Below, one piece after another: positions 13,846-47,354 of a stretch of DNA of 64,000 nucleotides; positions within the stretch are counted from its first letter, which is position 1; each line of letters begins with the position of its first letter. The translations under genes and the position numbers were made by a program. The notes beneath the pieces were generated by a model that did not search any database, had not been told where the DNA came from, and saw nothing but the letters and a program-made list of their open reading frames with translations. This DNA comes from Halocaridina rubra (taxonomy: Eukaryota; Arthropoda; Malacostraca; Decapoda; Atyidae). The stretch lies in assembly GCA_037179515.1 (NCBI GenBank), contig JAXCGZ010005673.1, forward strand, positions 192,501 through 256,500, written 5' to 3'.

Positions 13846-14149
13846 TATTGCAGAATTTAGAACGATGGCCATAATCATAAAAGCAAGTCAGTGTTGTTTT
13901 GAATGTAACATATAAAGCTAGGGAAATTTTTCTAAATAATTGAAATGTAAATTCATATTACAAAAGTTTGCTCATCATGGCTACACTAAACTTTTTTGAA
14001 AACTTTACAAAATTACCTTTTAGTTGGAATTTACCATTCTCAAAACAGAATTTCATCATGAATATTATTAATGATTTATGGTACTGTATACAGTTCTTAC
14101 TGTCTTAATAAGAGCAAGCTACTACAGCTCAGAAAGAATATCATACAAT
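13842..14149. other. No gene seen
   Basis: Short AT-rich stretch without recognisable repeats. Confidence 0.5.
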
Positions 14150-14560
14150 AATGCAGCCCAGTATAGGTGATGTCGCTGATATTCCCTTAGCTGCCTGGGC
14201 AAACACCCCAAAAGAAGGCCACTGCTGAGCCCAGCTTTTCCCCTTGAGCTCTAAGGAAGTATATGTCGTATAAAGTCTTGTGAGTGTCCTGGGTTGCTCT
14301 CAGTGTCTCCGATAAGGAGGAGCTTTTGAGAATGAAATGTTAAGAGTCATTTCTTGATGCAGAAAAATTGAGTTTTGTGTTGAGAGATGAGGTATTTACC
14401 CATGTGACCAATGCTTCTTTCAGGTTCTTGTGCCCCATAAGAGGCAGGAATTGGTTGTGGCCATTTGGGCTCTTTTGCTGCTTCTTTTCAGAGTTGCTTG
14501 GCAATCTCCTCTGATATGTAGCTCCAGATGATGCAGTTACGCTAAACATGCTGCCACTCC
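14150..14560 (+). repeat. Dispersed repeat family H
   Basis: About 400 bp related to 28700-29070 (shared GAGAGATGAGGTA, GGTTGTGGC and TTTTGCTGCT). Coding capacity and class are unknown. Confidence 0.6.
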
Positions 14561-14644
14561 AGGTTTGCCTATGCAGTAAGAATAATAGACTGTGGTTGAT
14601 CTAACCTGAATATTTTCATCTTTTTCTTTATGTGCGTACTGTTT

Positions 14645-14812
14645 TATGTGTTGCATTCAATACCCATTTGAAGGAGGATAGACACAGGCATGTTTGAGCT
14701 AGGAGATTAAGGCTGGATGTCTATCCTAATGGTTCACGATGGGATCAAAGCCCTGATAATCACTTTCTGACTTGCTTGCTCTACCACTGAACTACTGCAG
14801 CTCCTTTTTCTT
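14645..14812 (-). mobile_element. SINE family B, antisense copy
   Basis: tRNA-derived SINE of about 150-165 bp. Read on the minus strand, box A-like CAGTAGTTCAGTGGTAGAGC and box B-like GGCTTTGATCCC are followed by a body with CAGCCTTAAT and a CACATAAAA end. This is the best copy for defining the family. Confidence 0.8.
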
Positions 14813-15499
14813 TATATACATACTAAATATTATTTGCCATATTTTGGTAAAATAATACCATACTTAAAACTATATAATAATGTAAAAAATAACGGTAATA
14901 AATACTAAATATCATATGATACATTTAATTAGTGCTGTCAGTTTTGTACTCTTTACAAAAGAAACTAAAATTGCGTAGTTACATAGATGACTTCTGAAGT
15001 TTAAAACCCATAACTTACCACTTAAAGATGAGATAAATTTTTATCTCACTTCTCTGTAAAGAAGCTTAAGCAACAATAGAAAATAAAATTCTGTTGGTTT
15101 TCCTACTCAGACAAATTATAGGTCTTATCATGTGCAATAAAAGATTGATAAAAACTGCTTCACACCAACTTTTTTTCTTTCTATTATTGCTTATATTCTT
15201 AAACTCTTTTGCATATGTATAGAAAATCAGAATCCGTTTTTTCCATATTTCATAAAGCTTGAAAATTCAACTATAATAACAGCTACAAGACTAAAACTAG
15301 TATAGTACATCAAATGGAGTTTTTAATGAAGTTTTATGTACTATACTGCATCTTAATGAAAAATTAACATATCTACTTATTAACAATTATTACCACAAAA
15401 GCAATCTTACCATTTGCCTTATAAATCATATTAGTAACAGCAAACAATTCAACTCTATACTTATTCAAGTAGCATTAACTTGGATAGCATTTTCTTCAA

Positions 15500-15504
<5 letters not shown>
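14813..15504. other. No gene seen
   Basis: AT-rich, apparently unique DNA. Confidence 0.5.

Positions 15505-15562
<58 letters not shown>
15505..15562. repeat. (TA)n microsatellite
   Basis: Touches the left end of the non-autonomous Tigger at 15563. Confidence 0.99.
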
Positions 15563-15567
<5 letters not shown>

Positions 15568-15915
15568 GGGGCCCTCGGAATACTATATTCTAAACTTACG
15601 TTGTTTTGTGGTTACAATGCATCAACCATACTTTATTTTGCTTCTTTTTTTATAATTTTTGGCCTGTATTATATCTGCCAAGCATAAAGCACATTCTTCT
15701 GATGGCAATGCTTCAAAGAATAGGAAAGCAATCACCATGGAAGTGAAGATTAGAGATAGAGAAACGCTCAGTAAAGGGAGAAACTTTACTACTGCATAGC
15801 ATAAGTGGGTTAAGTAGGTTCTTATTTAGGTGTGATCCGACTTAGGCGGAAAACAGGGTTACGACATGTCTTGAGGAACGAAACTGTGACATAAGTCGAG
15901 GACCCCCTGTACAGT
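15563..15915 (+). mobile_element. Non-autonomous Tigger derivative
   Basis: About 350 bp with ends of the same type as the 10.8-kb Tigger (left GGGGGCCCTCGG, right ending GTCGAGGACCCCCTG). Between them is a short N-terminal transposase fragment (HSSDGNASKNRKAITMEVK). The left end touches a (TA)n array. Confidence 0.7.
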
Positions 15916-16549
15916 ACAGTGTATATATAAAACTTAACAAACCCATTTTCTTATACAGAGCAAAGTTTTATTTTGCTCTACCATAATATAACACTTTTAA
16001 AAAGGAAAACGAAAGACTGGATAATCCAATTCAAGACGAAACAACAAAACCTTACATTCTGGAAAATCACTGCCTCTCTACAAAACCTCGTGACAATTTT
16101 TTATATATCTTGACTAATAAGGAGAAAAAATTATTGCACAATGTTTATAAATATACAGTCAGTTTGTAATCAATTTCATAAGCTAAAATGTTTTAAAAGG
16201 TAAGCAATATACAGATCAGTAAAAATACTAAATTTTCGAAACCCAACTTTTAAAGTTCTCAAAAAATATATGAATTTTACCGATCCTATATTGTAGCTGC
16301 AGATTAATCTTTTCCCCAGCAACGACAAAATATCTTGTCCAAAAATAATCATATAAAAGTTACATTTTGAATAAGTTTGCTCATCCATTTTGGTTATCTC
16401 TGAGTGTTTCCAAGGCAGATGAGTATTTTCATGCTATTCATACATCTGCCAACCCCGCTCATAGCATCTCAGTCACAGGTGTGAAGTATGAAAGATTTTT
16501 TTTTTTTTTTTTTTCTGAATTCGTCTGAAACTGCATTTTTTTGGAAATT
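15916..16549. other. No gene seen
   Basis: AT-rich with a T-run near 16500; a minus-strand 70-codon frame lacks any known motif. Confidence 0.5.
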
Positions 16550-17001
16550 TGCTGGTGAAGAGGTAACTCTGATCAATGTAGGGGTCAGATATTTTCCTAA
16601 TGCAACATTCATGTTGCTAAAAATATAAATCTCATTAACTTATTAAATTTTGTAAACACAACAGTCAATTCGATTAAAAAAGTATCTCCTTAACTAATAC
16701 AGAGCAAAATTTTGCTGCTGACCCAACATAAATGTTGATAAAAAAATGCATCTAGGTGATCAAAAGGAGAGCTAGTAAATTTTGCTGGTCAAACATTTAA
16801 TGTGCTCAACATATGCAGCTAAAGTGACCAACATGGATCTTGCTAATCTAACATTCAAGTTGCTCAAAAAGTGGCATCTCAATGACCAAAGTAGAGCGAG
16901 TATATTTTGCTGACCTAACATTCAGGATGATCTTAAAAGAAAATAGGAGTATCACCGACCAATGCGTTGCAATCAAAATAAGCTAACTCATCATTGTAGA
17001 T

Positions 17002-17007
17002 TTTATT
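17002..17007 (-). terminator. Candidate FBXO9 polyadenylation signal
   Basis: AATAAA on the minus strand about 250 nt after the FBXO9 stop codon, inside the tandem-repeat region. Such hexamers are common in AT-rich DNA, so this is only a candidate. Confidence 0.25.
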
Positions 17008-17253
17008 CTTTCTTTACAAAATAGACAAAAACAAGTGCATATCACTGGCCAATGCATCGCAATTCAAACTTGCTAACTCATCATTTTAGTTACTTCTTTA
17101 ACAAAGTGGTAAAAAATATGGGTATTGCACCAACCACTGCAGTGCAATCAAGATTTACAAACTCATCATCTTGGTTATTTTTTTAAAATAGTGGTAACAA
17201 AGAGGGGCATGTCACTGACCAGTGCATAGCAGTCAAAATTCTTTAACTTATCT

Positions 17254-38078
<20,825 letters not shown>

Positions 38079-38520
38079 GTTCACCACGACCTTGAGCAAA
38101 CTGATATGTAGGAAGGGATATTGAGCCGTATTGGCATAAAGTTGAAGACTCAAGATTGCTTGCTGTTGTTTGTTTACGCGCCATCATGCCTACCTTCATT
38201 CCATATCACACGTATAGACGACGCAAAATGTAAATAAAATGTTAACTTTACAACCGATAAGCATTATTGACATTTTAATTTATGAGCAGAAGAGCAGAGA
38301 TCTGATCATTTTATCGTATGAAGTTTATTCTTTAATATTTGTAATTCCTTTTTATCTGTATCCTTATCGTGTCATCTTTGAAACATATTGATAACGTATT
38401 CCGTTCTCGGTCGCTTCCTCGGCGTAAGTCAACCATTGTTAACAACATGTATTGGAGCGATATTAGAAATATAAACGTTACCCTTATGACAGAGAGATTG
38501 ATACTGAAACTAATTCGATG

Positions 38521-38794
<274 letters not shown>

Positions 38795-38799
38795 TAGTT

Positions 38800-39520
38800 T
38801 TCCTTAGAATAGGATTTTGTGACTCTAACAAGAGACAATATTATGACTTAGTTTGTTCTATTTCTTAATCTATTTGTATCACCCTCTTCAGTTCGTCTCA
38901 GAAAGCAAAGGTTATCTTGCAAGATGATTTAAGTGATACAAGCACAGAGAAAGAGGAAAGCAACGGTTCCGGTTTTACGTCACGGACTCCCTTATCAACC
39001 AAGGGCTAGGACGGTTGCCTTCTTGCGAAGGACTTGTTTTGGCAGATGTAATCCTTACGCTGAGTGCATGCCTTTGCTAACCTCAGACCGTGACGGGGCG
39101 CGAAACCTCGACCTGACGCCTCAGAGTCGGAGCAACAATTTTCCAAAATCACAAATGCAGCATGGAGACCTCTGCAACGATGCTTTCTAAGACGAACTGC
39201 AGAGGATGATACAAACAGATTAAGAAATAGAATAACAAATCCAGTCATCATATTGTCTCTTGTTAAAGTCACAAAATCCTATATTACAAGAAGAATCAGC
39301 ATGATAAAATTCACGTGTATTTCGTGAATAAATGTTATTGGCATAAAGAGATTCTATGCTGGATTTGTGATTTTGAAGAATCGTTGCTTTCCTCTTTTTT
39401 TGTGCTGTGTCAAGCATTTTGCAAAATTAAGTTCTTGCAAGATAACATTTGCAACGATGCTTTCTTAGATGAACTGCAAGGATGATACAAACAGATTTCG
39501 AAGTAGGATAGCAAATCCAG
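38800..39520. repeat. Foldback repeat enclosing SINE D
   Basis: About 38800-38965 reappears inverted at 39175-39295 and again at about 39375-39520 (for example GATTTTGTGACTCTAACAAG against its inverse at 39260). The SINE D copy lies between the arms. May be a foldback transposon or a rearranged repeat. Confidence 0.65.
38968..39155 (-). mobile_element. SINE family D, antisense copy
   Basis: Shares a long block with 42118-42300, including TAACCTCAGACCGTG and GGGCTAGGACGGTTGCCTTC. It sits at the centre of the foldback at 38.8-39.5 kb. Confidence 0.72.
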
Positions 39521-39534
39521 TAACAATCTTGTGC

Positions 39535-39695
39535 ACTGGAAGTCTAGGAATATGCAATCTGCCCACCCCTCTCTTTCCTGTAAGATTCGGCTTACCTCAA
39601 TCATAAAATTCTAATAAGCTTGTTACTGTTGATTTACCCTCTCTGAAGCCATGCTGTCTCATTAACAAAAAGTTGAAGGATTCCAAGTTAAGAGA
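39535..39695 (-). mobile_element. CR1/Jockey-like LINE, short RT fragment
   Basis: Antisense piece of the RT domain; EVSRILQEREGWADCIFLDF reads clearly, corresponding to about 6080-6240 of the best copy. It ends next to a (TA)n array. Confidence 0.78.
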
Positions 39696-39717
39696 GATAT
39701 GTGCTGCTTGTTTGTGA

Positions 39718-39718
<1 letters not shown>

Positions 39719-39788
<70 letters not shown>

Positions 39789-39829
39789 CCCGCCCCACGG
39801 TATATATATATATATATATATACATATAT

Positions 39830-39893
<64 letters not shown>
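39719..39893. repeat. Two (TA)n arrays with a GC-rich spacer
   Basis: Arrays at 39719-39785 and 39801-39893 are separated by GTGCCCGCCCCACGG. Confidence 0.98.
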
Positions 39894-39896
<3 letters not shown>

Positions 39897-39955
39897 GTAA
39901 ATCCCCATTCGACTGGGGTAAACACAGTGGTTGGAGTTGGGGAATTAAGATTTTG
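39894..39955 (-). mobile_element. SINE family B, short antisense fragment at (TA)n
   Basis: Tail and body fragment (CCCCATTCGACTGGGGTAAA) directly next to a (TA)n array. Confidence 0.6.
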
Positions 39956-40029
39956 AACAAAAATGAAGATGCTGGAATATTAGTAATAATAATAATAAAT
40001 TTTCTCAGTGACCGAGGAGCAAGAATTAC

Positions 40030-40620
40030 TCTCATTCATGGTGTATTGTAGGAAGTGACTAAGAGGGATATCCTTGGTGAAAAGGGTTGGGATTCAAAGA
40101 GAGGAGAGTGTGGTAGAGAAGTGATGAAAAGAGTGCAGGCAGGATGGAGTGACAGAAAAGTGTGACAGGACTTATTCGTGATAAAAGGGTACCTGTAAGA
40201 GTGAAAGGTAAATTTTACAAGACAGAAGTAAGACTAGCTATGATGTATGGCTTAGAAACAGTCCCACTCACAATAAGACAGGAGGCAAAGTTGGAAATGG
40301 CAGAGATGAAGATGTTGTGGTTTTCTCTGGGTGTGATGAGCATGGACATGATAAAGAACGAGTATATTGGAGGTACAATGCAGGTAGGACGATTGGGGGA
40401 CATAGTGAGAGAGGTGAGACTGAAGTGGTTTGGGCATGTACTGAGGAGTACGATGGGAAACGGCTGCTGAGGATGGAGTTGCTAGGCAGGAGGGGGAGAG
40501 GTAGACCAAAGAGGAGATTTATGGAAGTGGTGAGGGAGGATATGAGGGTGTGTGTTGTGACAGAGGAAGTCGCAGGGAATAAAGTGATAAGTGGCGACCC
40601 CTAATGGGAGAAGTAAAAAG
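40030..40620 (+). mobile_element. RTE-type LINE, 3' end of reverse transcriptase
   Basis: C-terminal part of an RTE-clade element, legible across two frames because of a frameshift near 40440: KRVPVRVKGKFYKT, MMYGLETVPLT, LKWFGHVLR, then GRRGRGRPKRRF and SGDP at the end. These are the standard RTE C-terminal blocks. A short GATGATGAT tail, typical of RTE 3' ends, follows at about 40625. Confidence 0.85.
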
Positions 40621-41009
40621 TTCTGATGATGATTCATGCTATACAATCAGTGGGAGGTGACTGGATTAGGGGGAAATGTGGGAAGAGCAGTCTCTCTCTC
40701 AACAGTTGGCAGAGTGTCCCACTACCTCAGTTCGAATGCAGTAGTTGTGGCACAAGTTATCATACCTGTACAGTGAGCTATGGAGTAATTTTTTAAATAA
40801 AAACATACCAATACAACCATCTTTGTATGAATAAGAAGTCGACCTGGCTACTAAGTCACTAGAGTAACACTTCCATAAAAACAACTTGCTTAAGAATAGT
40901 TGTTTGGTGAAATGCACTCAGAGATAAATTTGTGAATGCTAATAACGTACACAGAATTAAGGAAAGATGATAAGTGTTACTGAATCAGAAACCATACGTT
41001 ATGCACCAT

Positions 41010-41170
41010 GTCGTGTGTTACAATTAGTCACAGAGAATAAGGAAGGACACAGACAGGTTGGAGAAGGGGGATTAAGACTGGATGCCCTCCTAACCTCCCA
41101 CAGTGGACTCAAACCCACATTAGTATTTTCCCTACTTACACACTTTACCACTGGGCTACTGCAGCCCCCA
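41010..41170 (-). mobile_element. SINE family B, antisense copy
   Basis: Antisense copy with GATTAAGACTGGATGCCCTC and head inverse CTTTACCACTGGGCTACTGC, just after the MED7 3' end. Confidence 0.75.
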
Positions 41171-41235
41171 CTCTCCATGCTTATTAATCAAGTAAACGTG
41201 ACCTCGGGAAAATGAAGATAATTTTATCCACATTA

Positions 41236-41241
41236 TTTATT
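41236..41241 (-). terminator. Candidate MED7 polyadenylation signal
   Basis: AATAAA on the minus strand, about 240 nt after the MED7 stop codon. Position is reasonable; no transcript evidence can be seen. Confidence 0.35.
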
Positions 41242-41478
41242 CAAACGTTTCTTTACATAGGATACTGTAGTATACTTATATATTTAGTGTCTCAGTAAAC
41301 AGAACATCATAAAAAAATAATGCCAAGAAAATTTGCATATATGAGTGGCAAACCTCACTGCTGTCAAGTGCGATAAAATACAAAACAGCAATAATCACTG
41401 CAGGTTACGGTATATGTGGTAATAACACTTGCATAACACACACCGCTTTGAGTCACGATCACTGTTCCATATACTATA

Positions 41479-41694
41479 TTACAATGCATCCACAATATTG
41501 CACATTAATCTGTCTAAACTCGAACATCTGTCCTCAGCAGTGCCACTGGAATCAGTTTTTGGTCTTAACTGCAGTTCTTCCAGTGAAGGCACTAAAAGTT
41601 TTGAGTCTAAGTCTAACCTGTCTGGCAAAGAAGCAAGCGCTTCCCTTACTAATCGTCTCACTTCCTCCTCTTGTCTTTCTAAGCGTTCGGCAAC
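41479..41694 (-). CDS. MED7: MED7 terminal coding exon 3
   Basis: 71 codons plus TAA; acceptor ATATTTCAG|GTTGCC. It encodes a charged coiled-coil ([16 protein letters not shown]) followed by a short variable tail with a SLPDRLDLD segment, matching the position of the human SLPDDLP region. The assignment rests on phase, position and the SLPD motif. Confidence 0.92.
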   Translation of the reverse strand, partial: VAERLERQEEEVRRLVREALASLPDRLDLDSKLLVPSLEELQLRPKTDSSGTAEDRCSSLDRLMCNIVDAL

Positions 41695-44600
41695 CTGAAA
41701 TATGGAATGAAAGAAATCTAGACACTAATCAGCATTTGGATTTTGTAACGATTAGTAACCCCTAGAACCCCAAGTAAAGTTTAAGAACCCTGTGCATTGG
41801 TAGGTTAGGTGACTTGCTTTTAAAATATAAATAATCCTAAAGAACCCAGAGGGTTACTCTTCTATTTCAAGATCCCAAAATTTATATGCTAGTGAAAAAA
41901 TAATTTTGGTTTTAAAGATCCTGTGAGAATAATAGATTTGAGAAAAAAAAAAAGGTTCATGAAAGGATCTGCACAATTACAGTTGAAATTATTTTTTTAA
42001 CATGGCACAGCATCCTGCTAAAGTTAACAGGTGGTCACAGTTGAACAGAGAGAGAACTGCAGGGCTATCACATTATTAATAATAATAATAAATAATAATA
42101 ATAACAACAATGACAATGTTTTAGGTCACAGACTCCCATTTCTATTAAGGGCCAGGACAGTGCCTTCTTTAAAAGGACTTTGGTTTTGGCAGTGCAACTG
42201 TTACCCTGAGTGAACGCCCTATCTAACCTCAGACCGTGGCGGATCTTGAACCGACAACCTGACGAATCAAAGTCACGAGTGTTACCATCCCGAACACAGC
42301 AATAATAATAATAATAATAATTTTTGGAACTAGGGAAAATGAACAACTAATTTCCTACATTCCTCAAGAGAAATCAACAAAAATATAAGTGATGGTAATC
42401 TAGCAGTTCCTACTTTCCTAAATTGCAATTCTTGCTGCAAAGAGGTGAAATATGCCAGAGGATAATAAAACCCTGCTCTCAGAGTTCTTTTTGTTAAAGT
42501 TTTGGCCAACCTAACACAGTGTTTATTTATAATGTTATAAAACCTTGCCTCACGGAAGATGATTCTTGCCCATTAACACTAGGGGTGATCCAAGCAATGT
42601 GGTGCTGGGGAATTATGGCAGCCCCTTATCCCCGAGGAGTGAGCGAGGTATATTAACTTCAGGTAAATGAGTGAGCTTTGACTCAACAACCCCTTAACCA
42701 AGGGGAATTGAAGCCATAGTATATGTATTATGTGTGCATACTTTATTAAGTAAATGAATGAATGAGAGAAAAAGCATTTGATTACAGTTTTCCTATTGCA
42801 AAGTAAAACTGTACAGGAAATATAACTGTACCTTAGTCTTTGCAATTGTATTGTTCCTGAACTGGTAAGCAGCCCTGGATATTTAAAAGTATTCAAAACC
42901 CCTCCTTATCCTTGTATAGACCTTACAATATTATACTTTTCTATGTCACTATTAATATCCAATATAGGGGTAGACAGAGGCAGATTGGAGTTGGGAATTA
43001 AGGCTTTGTACCCTTCCTGATACCCCACAGCGGGCTTGATTGTGGGCCTGTAACAGCCCAAGTTGAGTATTCTAACCACTACACTACTACAGTCTTACAA
43101 GTGAAGTTAAGAGTAAATAGAAACTTTAAGAAGGTGATAATTCATTTACAGTATAGGATTATGGTGTCATGCAAATATCATTATTATTATTATGGTACTT
43201 GTATTATAATCATTTTGAAAAAATAGAGCCAGGGGACAGGGTTAAATATATATCAGCATATTAGTTATAGACTTGGAGATAACTTGAATTGGCTGCTCAT
43301 TGTAATGGTGGAAACTAATCCTTTAAAGGAATTTGAAAGGTACCTCAATATGGCATGGGTGGATCAGGAAAAAAAATTGAATTATAAAACTATGAATAAG
43401 CATATTGAAGTTTAACCATTTACCTACACAAGGGATTCCCAACCTTTTAAGACTCGAGATACCCTTGTGAAGGCAATTATAATCTTGAGGCACTATTGAT
43501 AGCTATTGAATTTTTTTTAACTGAAGGTGGAAATTATCAGAATAATGAAGTAATCAAACATGGATTGTTTAGATTCTTCTACTGGCATTTTAGTAAAAAT
43601 TCACGATATATAAATATACATAATCATTTTCTGAAATATAAATAAAACCACATAACGAAATACATACAAATACAGGAGGTCCCCATTTAATGTTAGGGTC
43701 CCATTCCTGAAAGCTGATTTAACCCAGATTTCGACATGTCAGAACACATATAATTCGAACCTAAGTCCCCCACAAATGCTAAAAAGAAATACTAAAATAA
43801 CGCAGAAAAATAATCTAAATTCTTAAGCTAAGACATAAAAATTAAAAAACTACACTGCGTAGTATTGCTTACCTTTACTACTGTGGTTGGCTTGCATCTG
43901 GATAACTGGATAACTTCAGGCCTCATATCCAACTTAGGATCGAACAGCTTAACACCAGCGAATGAGCACAATAACAAGTGGGTGATACTTCTTCTTCCCC
44001 CCTTCCCCATTTTCACAGCATTAAACAATCTATTTGCTCTCTCCTGAAATACCAGGAGGCTCACAGGGATGCGCCATCGTTGCTGTCATCCAGTCAAAGC
44101 ACTTACAACATCTTAATGTTGAAATTATGTATCCACAGCGAATAAGCACAATAACAGTATGGAACGCAAGTGTAATAAGCATAGCCTTTACAACAGCGCT
44201 TTCTTAAAAATGCGTTCTTATTGTCCTTATACTGCTGTCCTTTTGGTTTCTCTCTATCTCCAAAATTTATATAAAATTAAATTAAATCTAATCCCTTTAA
44301 ATAACCTAATACTTAAATAAATTAATAAAGCCATTAACTTGATATATACATATACTGTACATGTACAACAATGTCGTGTGACTATTCTTCTGCCAACTTC
44401 AACTAACTTTTTTGCATAAAAATCGTATTTACAGCTATGTTTTTGGTAATATTGTAATAAATCAAGTTAAATTCTTCAAATAATCAAATAATGCCGTGCA
44501 ATTATTCTTCTGTCAACCTTAACAAACTTTTTAGCATAGAGATTGTATTAATGGATATGTATTTGGTGATTTTGTAAATAAATTAGGTCGAATTACTTCA

Positions 44601-47354
44601 AATAACTATATACATAAACAAATAAATAAATAAAACCATTATCTTTTACCTAATTCTTGATACAGCATATATGTATACAACAATGCCATATGACTATTCT
44701 TCTGCCAACCTCAACGCAATTTTTTGCATATGAAAGATTGTATTTATGGCTATGTATTTGGTAATTTCATAAATAAATTAAGTCTAATTCCTTCAAATAA
44801 CCAAATATATAAACTAATAAATATATAAAAAGATTACCTTGATACAGTATATATGTATACAACAATGTCGTGTGATTATTCTTCTGCCAGTCTCACTAAC
44901 TGCTCAGCGTGCGTGGTTTAAAATTACCGCACCAGCCAGGTAGGTCGAAAACTTTATTGATATATTATTAATCATATACTGGTCTCCGACGTAACGGCAG
45001 AATGACTTTAAACGAAATAATATAAAACAGGGACCTCCTGTATACATAAAGCACCTGTGTAAGCAACGAACCAGCTGAATTAATAACCATCATGTAAAAC
45101 AGCTATGAATTTATTTAGATTTTTGGAAGTTGACTACTGCCTGTTCTGCTTAGCCGTATTTATATCTACTCATATCAAAGATTAAATACGGAACTGGCTG
45201 GAGAAACAATGCTAGTCGTGAAGCGATAAACGCCATCACCAAAGAATGTCGCCAGGTAATAATAAAGACAGCAGGTTATCACAGTGGTGCAGAATAAAAA
45301 GGTTGAGGGGATTTAGTGATTCTTGTCTGAATGTCTCCAAATCTTCATGTCTCCCTAAGAATACAGGGTTAATCTTATCTTAATAACATAAGAATATGAC
45401 AGAAACTGTAAAATGCCATTTGCAACGCACATAGCAGCTCCACTGTTTTCTTCATGGACAGCCATCACCATCAACTTACAGAGTACTAAGTGTCTATGCA
45501 GCAACTTTTTAAGTCTTAAGTACTTTATCGATTCCAATTTCTGTGGCACTGCTAGTCCATCTCATGGCACCTCAGGGTGCCTCAGCATGCAGGTAGGGAA
45601 TCACTGCCCTAAACACCCAGTTGCATTAGAATGAAAAACCCTAGCTGGAGCCAAAGGCTTAGGCCTATTCCATAACATCATATGTGAGTAATTAAGTCTA
45701 TAATTTGATGAACTATATCGTATTTTTCTATATGAACATGTAGCATTAAAAGTGCAGATACGTCAACATAAAAATTTACCTAGACTCCTAGATTGCAAAC
45801 TCTTTGCTGACCAAGAATGTTGATGATTTTGCTATTATAACCATATTGAATCAAAGTTTGGAAATGTGAATTACATAGTTTGAGACATGATAATATGGTT
45901 TTGAATATTACTTAGTGTTATACAATAAGACCTCAGCTGGAAAATCCTCTATACTTTGAAATTTTTCTTCAAAACTGCAGTTAGCAGTCATGATAAACAA
46001 GTATAATATATCCAGTAGTGGTGCACATACTAAAATACTCCTGGAAATTTTCAACCTTATACTTACCTGGAGTCTTTGCCGGTTTTGCATTTGCAACATC
46101 ACTCGCACAGTCTCCCTTGCTTGGTGGGGTCGAAATTCATTGATGAGATGATGCATGTTGATAAACAACGTATTGATATCGTCGATTTTGTCAGTACGTT
46201 TGTTTGAATCCGGACACTTTATAAGTATGTCCAAGAGATCAAGGAAATTTACTAATATGGAATGATTGAGTTTTTTCAGTTCTTTTCGATGGTCAAAATT
46301 TTGCGTGTATAACCTTCGGATTGTTGGCTGAAAATACAGTAAAAAGGATAAGGACAGTTTAAACCAATTCTGGTTTGGCTTAAGGTAATTGTGTTTACTA
46401 TGACTTGTCACCCCTCTTACAAAGGGGATTTTGGCCACTGAATGTCTATGTATGCATGTTATAAAGGGCATCATTCTCCCAACATTTCAATTACGACTAG
46501 GCATATATTAAAACTATATCATCATCTTAAAAATGCTGCACGTCCAAATATAAGGAGGAAGGCTGAGTTAAAGCACATACTCATTCTAGGGTTCTTGTTT
46601 GTCTTTTTCTAAGAGAACCTTGTATGACATAACTCTTCACGAGAGAATGATGAAAAGGTGGGTATTGCATGTCCCTTTGCTCTAGCTCCATTTACCCGCT
46701 TTTAAACAGGTAGGAGAACAAGTATTCTTCTCCCCCACCCCAAGAAAAGAAAGACTAAAATGCAGAGTAAAAAAAAAAATGAATGAATGAATTATGGGAG
46801 ATAGCAAATGCTGAGTACCTCACTTGCATACAACCCACTTACCATCAATAATTCTGAAATAAGTAAGACTATTTTAACTTATTCCAGTGTACTCTATTTA
46901 TTAAAACTTTAGTGATATGAATCTTTAATAACTAACAGTTATCACATATTGGTAAAAAAAAAATGGGAAGATTGATATCTGAGAGAAAATTAAAAATTCT
47001 GATTCAGTAAGACTATTTCAACTTCTTCCTCAGCATTATACTTAAATAAATTTTTGACATAAATTTCAATACTCAACAATAATCATCTCTTGGGAAAAAA
47101 ATATGGCAATGGTATACTTAGAGAGACAATAAAGATTGCTATTCAGTTTGGTTTCTTACCTGACTTTCTAAAGGTCTGATAATGGCATCGTCAGCATTGA
47201 AAGGTATGCCAAACATCATATACTCATTATGAACGGGGAGAGGAGGCTTTGGTGCTCGGCCTCTTCTCACGTTCTCATCTGTATAAGGATTAATATACTG
47301 TGTCGGAGGTAAGGGCCATGTTGATGTAGATGTACTTTCACCTGCAAGGGCCAT
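41479..47354 (-). CDS. MED7: Mediator complex subunit 7 (whole gene, three coding exons)
   Basis: MED7 is a subunit of the middle module of Mediator, the nuclear coactivator that links transcription factors to RNA polymerase II; it is known to form a helical hinge with MED21 and to bind MED31. Coding exons 47354-47160, 46327-46067 and 41694-41479 join in phase 0 at both junctions and give 223 residues plus stop, close to the human 233. Family motifs run in order: [24 protein letters not shown] and EYMMFG (residues about 16-49), IIRPLESQ (58-65), [16 protein letters not shown] (about 25-40 of exon 2) and [19 protein letters not shown]. Splice sites are canonical GT-AG. The start is the only upstream Met in frame, and begins MALAGES as in the family. 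Intron 2 (4.4 kb) is loaded with SINEs and a Tigger relic. Confidence 0.97.
41790..41885 (+). repeat. Dispersed repeat family F
   Basis: Starts GGTTAGGTGACTTG and contains GGGTTACTCTTCT; similar copies at 49145-49240 (+) and about 50370-50480 (-). Class unknown. Confidence 0.55.
42118..42300 (-). mobile_element. SINE family D, antisense copy
   Basis: Antisense tRNA-like head (box B-like GGTTCAAGATCC, box A-like GGGATGGTAACACTCG) and an (AAT)n run beyond the other end, at 42080-42110. In MED7 3' flank/intron 2 boundary region upstream of exon 3. Confidence 0.72.
42950..43095 (-). mobile_element. SINE family B, antisense copy
   Basis: Antisense copy (GGGAATTAAGGCTTTGTACC; AACCACTACACTACTACAG) in MED7 intron 2. 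Confidence 0.72.
43672..45043 (-). mobile_element. Deleted Tigger copy with both ends
   Basis: A 1.37-kb element with inverted ends (left ACAGGAGGTCCCCATTTAA; right ACCTCCTG) next to TA. It keeps the tandem-unit region (44270-44900) but has lost most of the transposase. Lies in MED7 intron 2. Confidence 0.75.
45044..46066. other. MED7 intron 2, distal part
   Basis: Unique DNA. 45560-45620 resembles the CACTGCCCTA-type ends of repeats, but no family could be assigned. Confidence 0.45.
46067..46327 (-). CDS. MED7: MED7 coding exon 2
   Basis: 87 codons, phase 0 at both ends; acceptor GTATTTTCAG|CCAACA, donor CTCCAG|GTAAGT. It encodes the conserved helical core: [11 protein letters not shown], the [12 protein letters not shown] helix and [18 protein letters not shown]. 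These segments are the best-conserved part of MED7 across eukaryotes. Confidence 0.97.
47160..47354 (-). CDS. MED7: MED7 coding exon 1
   Basis: 65 codons from the ATG to CAG|GTAAGA. It contains the proline-rich N-terminal MED7 signature ([18 protein letters not shown]) and EYMMFG. About 15 nt upstream of the ATG the sequence reads ATTCCAG, a possible acceptor, so a 5' non-coding exon probably lies further upstream. Confidence 0.97.

Noticed and set aside
43828..44064. 78-codon minus-strand frame in the deleted Tigger
   Set aside because: Lies in element sequence and does not match transposase blocks.
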